A stretch of DNA of 40,886 nt from SAR86 cluster bacterium (GCA_016779505.1 JADHNM010000003.1:1-40886); one strand, 5' to 3'; shown: positions 1 through 9,227, counted from the first letter of the stretch. Program-made: numbers and translations. Notes: generated by a model not told the origin, from the sequence alone.

Positions 1-56
1 TGTCAGTCATGCACGTCGAGTGTAAATAGATTAAAATTATCGATTGATCAGAAGAA

Positions 57-131
57 TGGCTCCCTGACGTGGGATCGAACCACGGACCAATTGATTAACA
101 GTCAACTGCTCTACCGCTGAGCTATCAGGGA
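57..131 (-). tRNA. tRNA-Asn (anticodon GUU)
   Basis: Read on the minus strand this 75-base stretch folds as a full cloverleaf: a 7-bp acceptor stem (TCCCTGA with TCAGGGA), a D arm GCTC/GAGC, an anticodon arm with loop CTGTTAA giving anticodon GTT, and a T arm CGTGG/CCACG with loop TTCGATC. The discriminator is G and the CCA end is encoded at 57-59. The gene diverges from uvrB. I saw no terminator in the 56 bases downstream. Confidence 0.97.
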
Positions 132-142
132 ACAAGTTGGGA

Positions 143-148
143 ATTATA
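143..148 (-). promoter_or_regulatory. -10 box for tRNA-Asn
   Basis: On the minus strand a perfect TATAAT lies 11 bases before the mature 5' end of tRNA-Asn. A weak -35-like TTTTAC sits 16 bases further upstream. The same 46-base gap must hold the uvrB promoter on the plus strand; I see no clear LexA-type operator (CTG-N10-CAG) there. Confidence 0.5.
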
Positions 149-177
149 AATTAAAATTCATAAAGTAAAACAAGATA

Positions 178-2187
178 ATGACAAAAAATTTAACCGTTAC
201 ATCTCCGTTTGAACCTGCAGGAAGTCAACCTCAAGCAATAGAAACTCTAGTTAATGGTTTAAATGATGGGTTATTGCATCAAGTTTTACTTGGTGTAACA
301 GGTTCAGGCAAAACTTATACCATGGCTAAAATTATTGAATCAACTCAAAGGCCTGCGGTGGTTATGGCCCCTAACAAGACCTTAGCAGCTCAATTATATG
401 GAGAGCTTAAAGATTTTTTTCCTCAAAACTCCGTCGAATACTTTGTTTCTTATTATGATTACTACCAGCCTGAAGCCTATGTACCTACTTCTGATACTTA
501 TATTGCTAAAGATGCATCCGTGAATGAACATATTGAGCAAATGCGTCTTTCTGCTACCAAGGCACTACTCGAAAGGAGCGATACGATTGTTGTTGCTACT
601 GTATCAGCGATATATGGCTTAGGCGCTCCTGAAGCCTATCTGAATATGATCCTTCATTTAGATAGAGGTGAAACAATCGATCAAAGAACTATTTTGCGTC
701 GCTTATCTTCGATGCAATATACCCGAAATGATATTGATTTTAGGCGTGCAACTTTTAGGGTAAGAGGTGATGTGATTGATATTTATCCCGCTGATTCAGA
801 GAGAGATGCTCTGAGAATTGAATTATTTGGAGATGAAGTAGAGCGTCTATTATGGATTGATCCATTAACTGGAGAAGTCATTAATGAGACTCCTCGAGCG
901 ACGATTTATCCAAAAACACATTACGTGACACCAAAAGAGACGGTCCTAGACTGCCTTAAAACCGTTCGGGAGGAGTTGAAAGAAAGAATTAAATTCTTAC
1001 AAGCAAACAATAAATTGGTTGAGGCTCAAAGATTGCAAGAGAGAACAACTTACGATTTAGAAATGATGCAAGAGCTTGGTTATTGTCAAGGCATCGAAAA
1101 TTATTCACGTTATCTTTCAGGTCGCAATCCTGGTGAGCCACCCCCATGTCTTTTTGATTATTTACCTAAAAATGCAATAGTCTTTATGGATGAGTCTCAT
1201 GTTTCAGTTCCTCAAATTGGAGGAATGTACAAAGGCGACCGATCACGAAAGGAAACACTGGTTGATTATGGATTTAGATTGCCATCCGCTTTAGATAACC
1301 GTCCACTCAGGTTTGAAGAATGGGAGGATGTAACGCCTCAAAAAATATATGTTTCTGCCACTCCTGGTAAGTATGAATTAGAGCATTGTGACAATATGGC
1401 AGAGCTATTGGTTAGACCAACTGGATTGATTGATCCAGAGATTGAAATTAGACCTGCAACCTCTCAAATTGATGATGTAATTGGTGAATGCAATGAAAGA
1501 GCTGCTCTGAAAGAAAGGGTTTTAATAACGACTTTAACCAAACGCATGGCCGAAGATTTAACAGACTATTTAGAAGAAAATGGAATTAGAACGCGCTACA
1601 TGCATTCTGATGTAGATACGGTAGAGAGAACTGAAATTATCAGAGATCTAAGGTTGGGTCATTTTGATGTTTTAGTTGGAATTAATTTATTAAGGGAAGG
1701 TTTAGATATTCCCGAGGTTAGCTTGGTTGCAATCTTAGATGCCGATAAAGAGGGCTTTTTACGATCAGAGGTTACCCTTATTCAAACCGTTGGACGAGCG
1801 GCAAGAAATATTCGTGGAAAGGCAATTTTGTATGCTGATAAGATCACAGGCTCCATGCAAAGGGCCATGGATGAAATGTCTAGAAGAAGAGACATCCAAG
1901 TCAAATACAATAAAGAGAATGGCATCACCCCAACATCAATTGTTAAAGATATCAAAGATATCATGGAGGGGGCTAGAGTCACCAAGCAGGCAAAGAAAAC
2001 AAAACCTCAGCACTTTGAAAAAGAGCTGCCCTTTAAAATTAATAGTGAAACTCCAGACAAGATATCAATATCAATTACCAAGCTAGAAGAGCAGATGTAT
2101 ATTTATGCAAAAGAAACTGAGTATGAAAAAGCTGCATTTTGCAGGGATCAAATTAAAAATCTTAAATGGCAGCTTCTTAATTCTTGA
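178..2187 (+). CDS. uvrB: Excinuclease ABC subunit UvrB
   Basis: DNA-damage binding and helicase-like subunit of UvrABC nucleotide excision repair. It takes damaged DNA from UvrA, verifies the lesion and recruits UvrC for incision, in the cytoplasm. Visible parts are Walker A GVTGSGKT at 39-46 with Lys45, the beta-hairpin region YYDYYQPEAYVP near 92-103, the Walker B-type DESH at 338-341, the QTVGRAARN helicase motif VI in the C-terminal ATPase half, and a C-terminal UVR domain at about 630-669 that contacts UvrC. At 669 residues it matches the family length, and the DESH position equals that of E. coli. The ATG start gives the conserved N-terminus (FEPAGSQPQAIE). It runs convergent to the lytic transglycosylase with 2 bases between stop codons, so no separate terminator fits there. 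Confidence 0.98.
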   Translation: MTKNLTVTSPFEPAGSQPQAIETLVNGLNDGLLHQVLLGVTGSGKTYTMAKIIESTQRPAVVMAPNKTLAAQLYGELKDFFPQNSVEYFVSYYDYYQPEAYVPTSDTYIAKDASVNEHIEQMRLSATKALLERSDTIVVATVSAIYGLGAPEAYLNMILHLDRGETIDQRTILRRLSSMQYTRNDIDFRRATFRVRGDVIDIYPADSERDALRIELFGDEVERLLWIDPLTGEVINETPRATIYPKTHYVTPKETVLDCLKTVREELKERIKFLQANNKLVEAQRLQERTTYDLEMMQELGYCQGIENYSRYLSGRNPGEPPPCLFDYLPKNAIVFMDESHVSVPQIGGMYKGDRSRKETLVDYGFRLPSALDNRPLRFEEWEDVTPQKIYVSATPGKYELEHCDNMAELLVRPTGLIDPEIEIRPATSQIDDVIGECNERAALKERVLITTLTKRMAEDLTDYLEENGIRTRYMHSDVDTVERTEIIRDLRLGHFDVLVGINLLREGLDIPEVSLVAILDADKEGFLRSEVTLIQTVGRAARNIRGKAILYADKITGSMQRAMDEMSRRRDIQVKYNKENGITPTSIVKDIKDIMEGARVTKQAKKTKPQHFEKELPFKINSETPDKISISITKLEEQMYIYAKETEYEKAAFCRDQIKNLKWQLLNS

Positions 2188-2189
2188 TG

Positions 2190-2909
2190 CTAATTTTCTT
2201 CGCAATTTTGAGCCAACAAAAGATAATAATAATCTCTAACCCTTTCTACGAAATCAACGGTTTGTTGGCCTCTGGAATAATTCTCTGAATCCATTGAGGT
2301 CTTCAAATTAAGCAAATATTCCTCTAGATCTAACCAGGTCACCTCAACAGTTTTTTTATTTATCGCATCGATAGCATTCTTTACATTGGTGGTGCCTAAA
2401 TTATATGAAGCTAATACAAAAGCAATTTTGTCACCAGAGGACGTTCCAAAGTTTGTGCTAGCTTCTAGATCTGAGAGGTATTGCGCGCCTCCATATATAC
2501 TTTGAATCGGGTCCAGTCTATTTGTGACACCCACAGATGCCGCAGTAGGAAGTGTTAACATCATCATGCCTTTAACTTGTGTTGCTGAGCGTGCTTTTGG
2601 ATTCCATTGCGATTCTTGAAATGCAACAGCAGCTAGGAGCTCCCATTCAATATCAAATGTTTGCGCAGCCTCAACAAAATCATCCTTAAATTTTAGAAAT
2701 CTTGATTTTTTTAGCTCATCAAATTTATTTTTCTCAAAATCACTTAGCCTTGAGAAGGAATATAATTTTTCGTTAATAAGATTGCAGTAAACTGATACTG
2801 GTGTATTTATAGGCTCCTTTGTGCAAGCATAAAGACCAGATATAAGGATGAAAATTGTTAAGTTTTTTGCAAGGAATTGCATTGTTTTTATTTTTTTAAT
2901 TTTAAACAT
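2190..2909 (-). CDS. Short MltF-like lytic transglycosylase lipoprotein
   Basis: Predicted outer-membrane lipoprotein that cleaves peptidoglycan glycan strands. The N-terminus has a hydrophobic stretch ending in a lipobox-like L-Y-A-C with lipidated Cys29. The SLT domain occupies about residues 80-220, with catalytic Glu99 in AFQESQWNP, followed by the KGMMMLT motif typical of MltF (GMMMLT) and a later ASYNLG motif. At 239 residues it is about half of MltF: the N-terminal substrate-binding-protein-like domain of MltF (full length near 500) is missing. In MltF-rich gammaproteobacteria mltF often adjoins purL, as here (divergent), which supports orthology. The start at 2909 has AAGG almost touching the ATG. 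Met10 at 2882 is an alternative but has no visible ribosome site. Confidence 0.85.
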   Translation of the reverse strand: MFKIKKIKTMQFLAKNLTIFILISGLYACTKEPINTPVSVYCNLINEKLYSFSRLSDFEKNKFDELKKSRFLKFKDDFVEAAQTFDIEWELLAAVAFQESQWNPKARSATQVKGMMMLTLPTAASVGVTNRLDPIQSIYGGAQYLSDLEASTNFGTSSGDKIAFVLASYNLGTTNVKNAIDAINKKTVEVTWLDLEEYLLNLKTSMDSENYSRGQQTVDFVERVRDYYYLLLAQNCEEN

Positions 2910-2936
2910 CCTTATAATTAATTATTACAATATTTT

Positions 2937-2950
2937 ACTAGAGAGCTAGT
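2937..2950 (+). promoter_or_regulatory. Inverted repeat over the purL start codon
   Basis: ACTAG-AGAG-CTAGT is a perfect 5-bp inverted repeat with a 4-base loop. The right arm includes the first two bases of the purL GTG start. In RNA this would hide the start and the weak GAGAG ribosome site. It is short and may be chance. Confidence 0.25.
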
Positions 2951-5900
2951 GTCAAAAAATCTTAACTTGCTACTTCAAGGTCCCTCTAGTTTTTCGCCGT
3001 CTAAAATTTCATCTCTCAGCGCTGATATCAAGCTCATTAATAATAATTCTTCTATTGAGCTGAATAGTTTTGAATTTTACTCAGTAGATGTAAATGAAGA
3101 TTTTGATGATCATGCGAAACTATTTGAGTTATTAAGAGCAGATGAGCCTCGTGGGTTTCCCAGTTTTTTTATTGGTCCAAGGTCTGGAACTCTTAGCCCA
3201 TGGGCGTCTAAGACAAGCGAAATAATTACCAATGTTGGCATTGATGGAGTCCTTAGTCTTGAAAAGTATTTTGGCTATTTTGTTGATAAAAATATCCATG
3301 TCAAAGATTTAGATTTGTCATGTTTATTTGATCGAATGACTCAAGAGGTTTTTATGAGCAAAAAGGCTATTGCATCTCTTGGCCCCGCTCCAAAAAGAAA
3401 ACCTTTAATACATATTGATATTTCTATATCCGCTAGTGATGCTTTGTTTAAAGCAAATCAGGATTTGGGTTTAGCATTGTCTCAAGAAGAAATTAACTAC
3501 TTAGTAGATTTCTATTCATCGGCTGAGCGCAATCCCACTGACGCCGAGCTTATGATGTTTGCACAGGCTAACTCAGAGCATTGCAGACATAAAATATTTA
3601 ACGCTGCTTGGGTATTAGGTTCTGCGGTTAAAGAAGAATCTTTATTTGATCTTATTAAAAAGACAAGCAAAGGTAATAAACCAGACTTGATCTCAGCCTA
3701 TAAGGATAATGCTGCTGTTATTGCAGGAGTTGACGTAATGACGCTCAATAGAAATTTAAAAAATAATTACAGCTTTTCCTCTGAAAAAATAAACTCAACT
3801 TTAAAAGTTGAAACACATAATCATCCTACTGCCATTTCTCCATTTCCTGGAGCAGCCACTGGATCTGGGGGAGAGATAAGAGATGAGGGAGCCACAGGTT
3901 CTGGTGCAAAGCCTAAAATGGGATTGGTGGGATTTAATGTTTCCAACCTTAGATTAAAAGACTTCCCCCGTGCTTGGGAAGGGATTTCACATAAGCCTTC
4001 AAGAATTGCTTCACCACTCCAAATCATGACAGAAGGACCAATTGGTGCCGCTGCATTTAACAATGAATTTGGTCGACCAAGTACTGTCGGTTACTTCAGA
4101 GTCTTTGAACAGCCCTTTGTTCACAATCAGGCTTACGGATATCACAAGCCAATTATGCTGGCGGGTGGTATTGGAGAGGTAAAAGATAGAAATAGCATTA
4201 AAAATCCTATTGAAGCCAATGATTTGGTAGTTGTTTTGGGTGGTCCTTCAATGCTAATAGGATTAGGTGGTGGGGCTGCTTCATCTATGTCATCTGGGGA
4301 AAGTGATGAAGATTTAGATTTTGCTTCTGTGCAAAGAGAAAATGCTGAAATGGAAAGAAGATGCCAAGAAGTTATCAATCAATGCGCATTTGAATCTCCT
4401 AACCTTATTGAATTTATTCATGATGTTGGTGCTGGTGGACTTTCAAATGCAATTCCAGAATTAGCTAAAGATTGCAATTTAGGTGTTGCCATAGATTTGA
4501 GCAAGATACCTGTTGCTGACCTCAGCCTTTCCCCAATGGAAGTTTGGTCCAATGAGTCTCAAGAGCGATACGTTTTAGCAATTAAAAAATCTAATAAAGA
4601 TATATTTGAAAATATATGTCGACGTGAGAGATGCCCAGTTGCTTTTGTTGGACAAACAACCTTATCTAATGCAGTAGAGGTTTATGACCCCGAGAGAGAT
4701 GAATATCCTGTGCAAGTTCCTTTATCAATGTTATTTGGTGATTTACCTATTTCAAATATGGTCCTTGATAATCCAAAAATTAACCAAGCAACTGACTCTT
4801 ACAATTATGATTTAGATTTACCTGAGTTAATTCAGAGAGTGCTGTCACATCCATCTGTAGCTTCAAAATCTTTTTTAATTACTATTGGTGACAGAACGGT
4901 TGGGGGGCTGGTTGCTCGAGATCAGTTGGTGGGCAGATATCAAGTGCCTACTTCAAATTATGCAATGTCTACTAAATCATTTCTTAGCAATGAAGGAGAT
5001 GCTTTATCAATTGGAGAAAAGCCAACGCTAGCAGTTAAAAACCCAGCAGCCTCACTAAGAATGGCTTTGGCTGAAGCATTAATGAACTTATGCTCTGTTC
5101 CGATTAAGAGTTTGGATCTGGTAAGGTTGTCGGCAAATTGGATGGCTGCATGTGGAGACGAAGAGGATAATTATGCTTTACTTTTAGGGGTTGAGGCATT
5201 ATCAAACATGTGTATTGAGCTCGATGTGGCTATACCGGTCGGCAAAGATTCTTTATCTATGAGAACCAAATGGAATGAAGGTGACGACGAGTATGAGGTT
5301 AAGAGCCCTTTGTCTGGTGTTATTACTGCCATGGCTCCAGTTGAAGATGTTTCATTAGGAGTAACCACTGAATTCAAAGAGAGCGGCTCAAAAAATTTAT
5401 ACCATTTATTTTTAAATAACCAATGTAGATTGGGTGGTTCAATCCTTGAAGAGGTTACCTCCTCAAGCATTCAAGACGTTCCTGATATTGACGATGTTGA
5501 ATTATTCAACAATCTTTTCCATTCAATTCAAGAGTTGATTGTGCGAGGCTGGATCGTTGCATTGCATGATGTTTCTGATGGAGGATTATTTGCCACCATC
5601 ACAGAACTATCTTTTACCAATAAGGTGGGGATAGAAATATTTATTCCAGAGAACTCTCAAAAGAAAAGCATGATTCAATATCTCTTCGCCGAAGAAACAG
5701 GGGCAGTCATTCAGTTTCATAATGAATTTGAAATTGACGCTCTTGAGTTTTTAAAACAAAACAATATTCGATATCGAAAATGCGCCACTCGAAGATCTGA
5801 TGCCCAGGTGGTAATTTCATCAAACCATAATATTGAATTTTCTCAGTCAGCAGTCAATTTAGAGAAAATCTGGAGCGAAACTTCCTACTCAATTAAGTCC

Positions 5901-6803
5901 AATAGAGATAATCCAGTTAGCGCCAAAGAAGAACATGATTTAATTGAAAAGTTCGATGATCAGGGGTTGGTGGCTATAGATAATTTTCAATTTTCTGATC
6001 AATTGCCAGCATTCAATAAGAATTTTAGGCCCAAGGTAGCAATTTTTAGAGAGCAAGGAGTTAATGGTCAAAATGAAATGGCTGCTGCTTTCATATTAGC
6101 TGGGTTTGAGGCTGTAGATGTTCATATGCAAGATTTGCTTGATAATCCCAACTTGTTATTAGAATTTCAGGGTTTGGCAGCCTGCGGTGGCTTCTCTTAC
6201 GGGGATGTACTTGGAGCTGGAGGCGGTTGGTCTTCAAGTATCAGCTATAACAATGCAGTTAGAGAATCATTTGAACACTTTTTTAATCGAGCTGAAACCT
6301 TTACCTTTGGTGTGTGCAATGGTTGTCAAATGTTATCCAATTTAAAGGATTTAATACCTGGCGCTGAAAATTGGCCTGAGTTTCTGTGGAATGAATCAGA
6401 TCAATTTGAAGCACGTTTATCTCAAGTTACTATTACCCAATCTAAGTCAGTTTTATTGGATGGTATGGAAGGATGGCAAATTCCAGTGGCTGTTGCACAT
6501 GGAGAGGGTCGAGCATCATTTAAAGAAGGAGCTTTACAGAGCCTGTCGAAACATAATCAGGTAGCCGTTCAATTTACTGATAACAAGGGAGCTGTGGCTT
6601 CATCGTATCCATTGAACCCAAATGGATCTCCTGAGGGTATTACAGGTCTTACATCTAGGGATGGTAGAGCAACCATCATGATGCCTCATCCAGAAAGAGT
6701 GTTTAGATCTCAGCAGTTATCTTGGAAGCCATCAGATTGGATGGAGTATTCTCCCTGGATGCAAATCTTTTTAAATGCCTATAAATTCACCCAAGAATCA
6801 TAA
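2949..6803 (+). CDS. purL: Phosphoribosylformylglycinamidine synthase
   Basis: Fourth step of de novo purine synthesis: FGAR plus glutamine and ATP gives FGAM. This is the large single-chain form of gamma- and betaproteobacteria (1,284 residues here, about 1,295 in E. coli). Order: N-terminal PurS-like region (1-150), linker, first AIRS-type ATP-binding half (EHCRHKIFNA and KVETHNHPTA motifs), second AIRS-type half (about 650-1000), and a C-terminal class I glutamine amidotransferase with nucleophile Cys1123 (GVCNGCQM) and His1247/Glu1249 (PHPER). The start is GTG. No ATG lies near it, and the N-terminus (LLLQGPSSFSPSKI) aligns in style with other PurL proteins (LRGAPALSAFR). The upstream gene runs the other way, so purL has its own promoter in 2910-2948, and the start lies in a small inverted repeat. 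Confidence 0.97.
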   Translation: MSKNLNLLLQGPSSFSPSKISSLSADIKLINNNSSIELNSFEFYSVDVNEDFDDHAKLFELLRADEPRGFPSFFIGPRSGTLSPWASKTSEIITNVGIDGVLSLEKYFGYFVDKNIHVKDLDLSCLFDRMTQEVFMSKKAIASLGPAPKRKPLIHIDISISASDALFKANQDLGLALSQEEINYLVDFYSSAERNPTDAELMMFAQANSEHCRHKIFNAAWVLGSAVKEESLFDLIKKTSKGNKPDLISAYKDNAAVIAGVDVMTLNRNLKNNYSFSSEKINSTLKVETHNHPTAISPFPGAATGSGGEIRDEGATGSGAKPKMGLVGFNVSNLRLKDFPRAWEGISHKPSRIASPLQIMTEGPIGAAAFNNEFGRPSTVGYFRVFEQPFVHNQAYGYHKPIMLAGGIGEVKDRNSIKNPIEANDLVVVLGGPSMLIGLGGGAASSMSSGESDEDLDFASVQRENAEMERRCQEVINQCAFESPNLIEFIHDVGAGGLSNAIPELAKDCNLGVAIDLSKIPVADLSLSPMEVWSNESQERYVLAIKKSNKDIFENICRRERCPVAFVGQTTLSNAVEVYDPERDEYPVQVPLSMLFGDLPISNMVLDNPKINQATDSYNYDLDLPELIQRVLSHPSVASKSFLITIGDRTVGGLVARDQLVGRYQVPTSNYAMSTKSFLSNEGDALSIGEKPTLAVKNPAASLRMALAEALMNLCSVPIKSLDLVRLSANWMAACGDEEDNYALLLGVEALSNMCIELDVAIPVGKDSLSMRTKWNEGDDEYEVKSPLSGVITAMAPVEDVSLGVTTEFKESGSKNLYHLFLNNQCRLGGSILEEVTSSSIQDVPDIDDVELFNNLFHSIQELIVRGWIVALHDVSDGGLFATITELSFTNKVGIEIFIPENSQKKSMIQYLFAEETGAVIQFHNEFEIDALEFLKQNNIRYRKCATRRSDAQVVISSNHNIEFSQSAVNLEKIWSETSYSIKSNRDNPVSAKEEHDLIEKFDDQGLVAIDNFQFSDQLPAFNKNFRPKVAIFREQGVNGQNEMAAAFILAGFEAVDVHMQDLLDNPNLLLEFQGLAACGGFSYGDVLGAGGGWSSSISYNNAVRESFEHFFNRAETFTFGVCNGCQMLSNLKDLIPGAENWPEFLWNESDQFEARLSQVTITQSKSVLLDGMEGWQIPVAVAHGEGRASFKEGALQSLSKHNQVAVQFTDNKGAVASSYPLNPNGSPEGITGLTSRDGRATIMMPHPERVFRSQQLSWKPSDWMEYSPWMQIFLNAYKFTQES

Positions 6804-6815
6804 ATTTTTTCTTAA

Positions 6816-7352
6816 TTACCAAAGTTTTAGGGCTTCCTCTCTAAAGGGGAAGTTATCCGAATGCATGTCATCAAAATAATATTTCAATGTCTTGGTGACT
6901 GTTGGAAATGCAATTTCATCCCAAGGAATTTCTTCTTGAGTAAATAGTTTTACTTCAGAGCTTTCTGCAGTAGGACCAAATTTTTCATCGCCCAATTGAG
7001 CTAAATAAAAAAAGTGGACTTGACTGATATGAGTCAAACTAAATGCCGTATATGGGGCAATGATTTTTGGTGTTGCCTGAGTTTCTTCTTTCGTTTCTCT
7101 GAGCGCTCCCTCCTGAAGGGTTTCTGCATTCTCCATAAAACCAGCAGGCAATGTCCAACGACCAAAGCGAGGTTCTATATTTCTTTTGCATAAAAGCACT
7201 TGCTCATCTTTAATGCATATGGTCCCGACAATGAGATTGGGATTAGTATAAAAAATTGAGTCACAGGCAGAGCAAACATACCGCTTTAAATTATCATCAG
7301 CTGGAACTTTAAAATCAATTTGATCGCTTCCGCATTTTGAACAATATCTCAA
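6816..7352 (-). CDS. NUDIX hydrolase with N-terminal zinc ribbon
   Basis: Pyrophosphohydrolase of the NUDIX superfamily. An N-terminal zinc ribbon has Cys4, Cys7, Cys27 and Cys30 (CSKCG and CSAC). The NUDIX box follows at about 71-93, starting at Gly71 and ending in the R85-E86-x-x-E89-E90 metal-binding signature. The ribbon is like that of NADH pyrophosphatase NudC, but the protein (178 residues) is shorter than NudC (about 257) and lacks a recognisable NudC SQPWPFPxS tag. The substrate is therefore open: a dinucleotide or ADP-ribose-like compound is likely. It is convergent with purL (12-base gap) and divergent from a second NUDIX gene across a 51-base region. Confidence 0.88.
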   Translation of the reverse strand: MRYCSKCGSDQIDFKVPADDNLKRYVCSACDSIFYTNPNLIVGTICIKDEQVLLCKRNIEPRFGRWTLPAGFMENAETLQEGALRETKEETQATPKIIAPYTAFSLTHISQVHFFYLAQLGDEKFGPTAESSEVKLFTQEEIPWDEIAFPTVTKTLKYYFDDMHSDNFPFREEALKLW

Positions 7353-7381
7353 AAGTGCTCCTTTCCTAGAGAATTAAATGT

Positions 7382-7401
7382 CGTAAGAAGTTAAACTTAC
7401 G
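7382..7401. repeat. Inverted repeat between the two NUDIX genes
   Basis: CGTAAG and CTTACG form a perfect 6-bp inverted repeat with an 8-base spacer, ending two bases before the ATG of the downstream gene and inside the only regulatory space between two divergent genes. It could be an operator or an mRNA hairpin over the ribosome site. Confidence 0.35.
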
Positions 7402-7403
7402 CA

Positions 7404-7982
7404 ATGATTGAAGACATCAAGTATAAACTAAATTTAAATAATTCTGAAAAGCCAAGCGGCAGACCTCAAGCCTCTGTATTAATAGCTATTTTAAATTATG
7501 GTGAATTTCTTAAATCCCCTGAATTAATTTATACACAACGCTCCAGTCATCTTTCAACTCATTCTGGTGAAGTGAGTTTCCCGGGAGGCAAAGCAGATAA
7601 AACAGATCCAAATCTTTTTGGAACAGCCTTGAGAGAATCTAATGAAGAAATAAGCCTGAATAGTGAGGACGTTACTGAATTGGGGAAATTAAATTATCTA
7701 ATCTCTCGTCATAAGATAGAGGTTAATCCATTTGTGGCTTCAGTTGATCAACCTCAAGCCTTTAAGCCCAATGAGGAGATTCAAGAGATATTTACTGTTC
7801 CGCTAAATTTTTTGCTTGATTCAAGAAACATTCAAAGAGAAAGCATTGAAAGACATGGCAGTGTTTGGCAAGTGCCAACATGGAACATCAAGAATCAAAA
7901 AATATGGGGTCTAACTGCAATGATTACCGTAAACTTCTTAAATGTATGTTTTGATGCGAATATAGAGATTCTAGAGGGTTAA
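7404..7982 (+). CDS. NudL-type CoA pyrophosphatase (NUDIX)
   Basis: Likely hydrolyses CoA or CoA derivatives to 4'-phosphopantetheine and 3',5'-ADP. The subfamily signature is visible: TQRSSHLSTHSGEVSFPGG, the CoA-NUDIX (UPF0035) motif found just before and into the NUDIX box, then ALRESNEEI with R77-E78 and E81-E82 as metal ligands. Length 192 fits NudL/YeaB proteins (about 190). It is the first of a plus-strand run (NudL, gamma carbonic anhydrase, dienelactone hydrolase, alaS, lysC, dihydroorotase) with very small gaps, so it may be the promoter-proximal gene of that operon. The next gene starts 5 bases after its stop. Confidence 0.88.
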   Translation: MIEDIKYKLNLNNSEKPSGRPQASVLIAILNYGEFLKSPELIYTQRSSHLSTHSGEVSFPGGKADKTDPNLFGTALRESNEEISLNSEDVTELGKLNYLISRHKIEVNPFVASVDQPQAFKPNEEIQEIFTVPLNFLLDSRNIQRESIERHGSVWQVPTWNIKNQKIWGLTAMITVNFLNVCFDANIEILEG

Positions 7983-7987
7983 TCGAA

Positions 7988-8503
7988 ATGATAATTGATA
8001 TTAATAATAAAAGTTTAAGCACTGAAAATGATGATTTTTGGGTAGCTCCAGATGCAACAGTTATTGGAGATGTGCAAATGGCAAAAGATTCAAGCGTTTG
8101 GTTCCATTGCACTCTTAGAGGAGATAATGAACCAATTATTTTGGGTGAAGGAACAAATATTCAGGATAATTCGGTAATACATACTGATCCAGGATTTGCA
8201 TGCACAATAGGAAAATTTGTTACTGTTGGACATATGGCAATGCTTCATGGATGTGAAATTGGCGATGGCACTCTTATTGGTATTGGTGCAGTGATTCTTA
8301 ATGGAGCAAAAATAGGAAAAAATTGCATCATAGGAGCAAAGGCATTGGTTACAGAGGGCATGGAAGTGCCTGATGGATCAATGGTATTGGGTGTTCCAGC
8401 TAAAATTAAAAAAGAGCTTAGTCCTGAAGAGCAAGCCATTCCCTCATTAAATGCTCATCATTACATTGAAAACTATAAAAGGTATAAGGCCGAGCTAGGT
8501 TAG
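7988..8503 (+). CDS. Gamma-class carbonic anhydrase-like hexapeptide protein
   Basis: Left-handed beta-helix protein of the YrdA/PaaY/CaiE gamma-carbonic anhydrase family. Hexapeptide repeats run from about residue 20 to 145. The three zinc histidines of the family are present as His65 (SVIHTD), His82 (VGHMAML) and His87 (LHGC). A C-terminal helix follows (YIENYKRYKAELG). Length 171 is normal. Family members are trimeric; YrdA-type proteins often have weak or undetected carbonic anhydrase activity, so the reaction is not certain. It lies 5 bases downstream of the NUDIX gene and 4 bases upstream of the hydrolase, inside one operon. Confidence 0.9.
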   Translation: MIIDINNKSLSTENDDFWVAPDATVIGDVQMAKDSSVWFHCTLRGDNEPIILGEGTNIQDNSVIHTDPGFACTIGKFVTVGHMAMLHGCEIGDGTLIGIGAVILNGAKIGKNCIIGAKALVTEGMEVPDGSMVLGVPAKIKKELSPEEQAIPSLNAHHYIENYKRYKAELG

Positions 8504-8507
8504 ATAA

Positions 8508-9227
8508 ATGTCAGGAAGAATAGTAAATTATTTTGATGAATCAACCGAGTGTGAAGGATATCTCTCTATGCCCGAATCTTCTCAGCCTGTCCCTTTGGTT
8601 TTGGTTGCTCATACTTGGAAAGGCAGATCTGAGTTTGAAGATCACAAAGCGGTGGCGCTAAATAATTTAGGCTATGCAGCTTTATCAATCGATATTTTTG
8701 GCGGTGGCATTAACGGGACCAGTGTTGAGGAGAATCAATCTTTAATTGCGCCCTTTGTTCAAGATAGACAGTTATTTAGACAACGTCTAATTAGTGCTGT
8801 TGAGTTTGGCAAAACCATTGATGGCGTTGATGCTTCAAAAATAGCATTGATTGGTTTTTGTTTTGGTGGCCTCGCCGCCATAGAACTCGCTCGTTCAGGA
8901 TATCAGCTATCAGGCTGCATAAGTTTTCATGGGCTTTTAAATCAATCCGATGAACCTTTTCAAAAGGTAAACACTAAATTATTGGTTTTGCATGGAGACA
9001 AAGATCCCATGGTATCCTCAGATCAAATACTGGCTTTGCAGAACGAAATGACAGAATCAGAGGCTGATTGGCAATTTATAAGCTATGGCAACACATACCA
9101 TGCGTTTACCAATCCTGCTGCTAACGATATTGAAATGGGAACAGTTTATAATCATGATAGTGACATGAGATCGTGGACCGCAATGTCTAATTTTTTAATG
9201 GAAGTTTTTAGCAATGTTAACAAGTGA
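8508..9227 (+). CDS. Dienelactone hydrolase family protein
   Basis: Alpha/beta hydrolase of the dienelactone hydrolase family, which uses a cysteine nucleophile. Cys118 sits in the nucleophile elbow GFCFGG. The acid is the Asp in LHGDKDPMV (about 169) and the base the His in TYHAFTNP (about 203). Length 239 is normal. The family hydrolyses lactones or esters, and many housekeeping members have unknown substrates; nothing nearby links this one to aromatic degradation, and the steroid operon is 15 kb away. The stop overlaps the alaS start by 14 bases, so the two are translationally coupled. Confidence 0.88.
   Translation: MSGRIVNYFDESTECEGYLSMPESSQPVPLVLVAHTWKGRSEFEDHKAVALNNLGYAALSIDIFGGGINGTSVEENQSLIAPFVQDRQLFRQRLISAVEFGKTIDGVDASKIALIGFCFGGLAAIELARSGYQLSGCISFHGLLNQSDEPFQKVNTKLLVLHGDKDPMVSSDQILALQNEMTESEADWQFISYGNTYHAFTNPAANDIEMGTVYNHDSDMRSWTAMSNFLMEVFSNVNK

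Noticed and set aside
3821..5470. Several 78-99 residue antisense ORFs within purL
   Set aside because: They are shadows of the purL reading frame without ribosome sites or recognisable domains.
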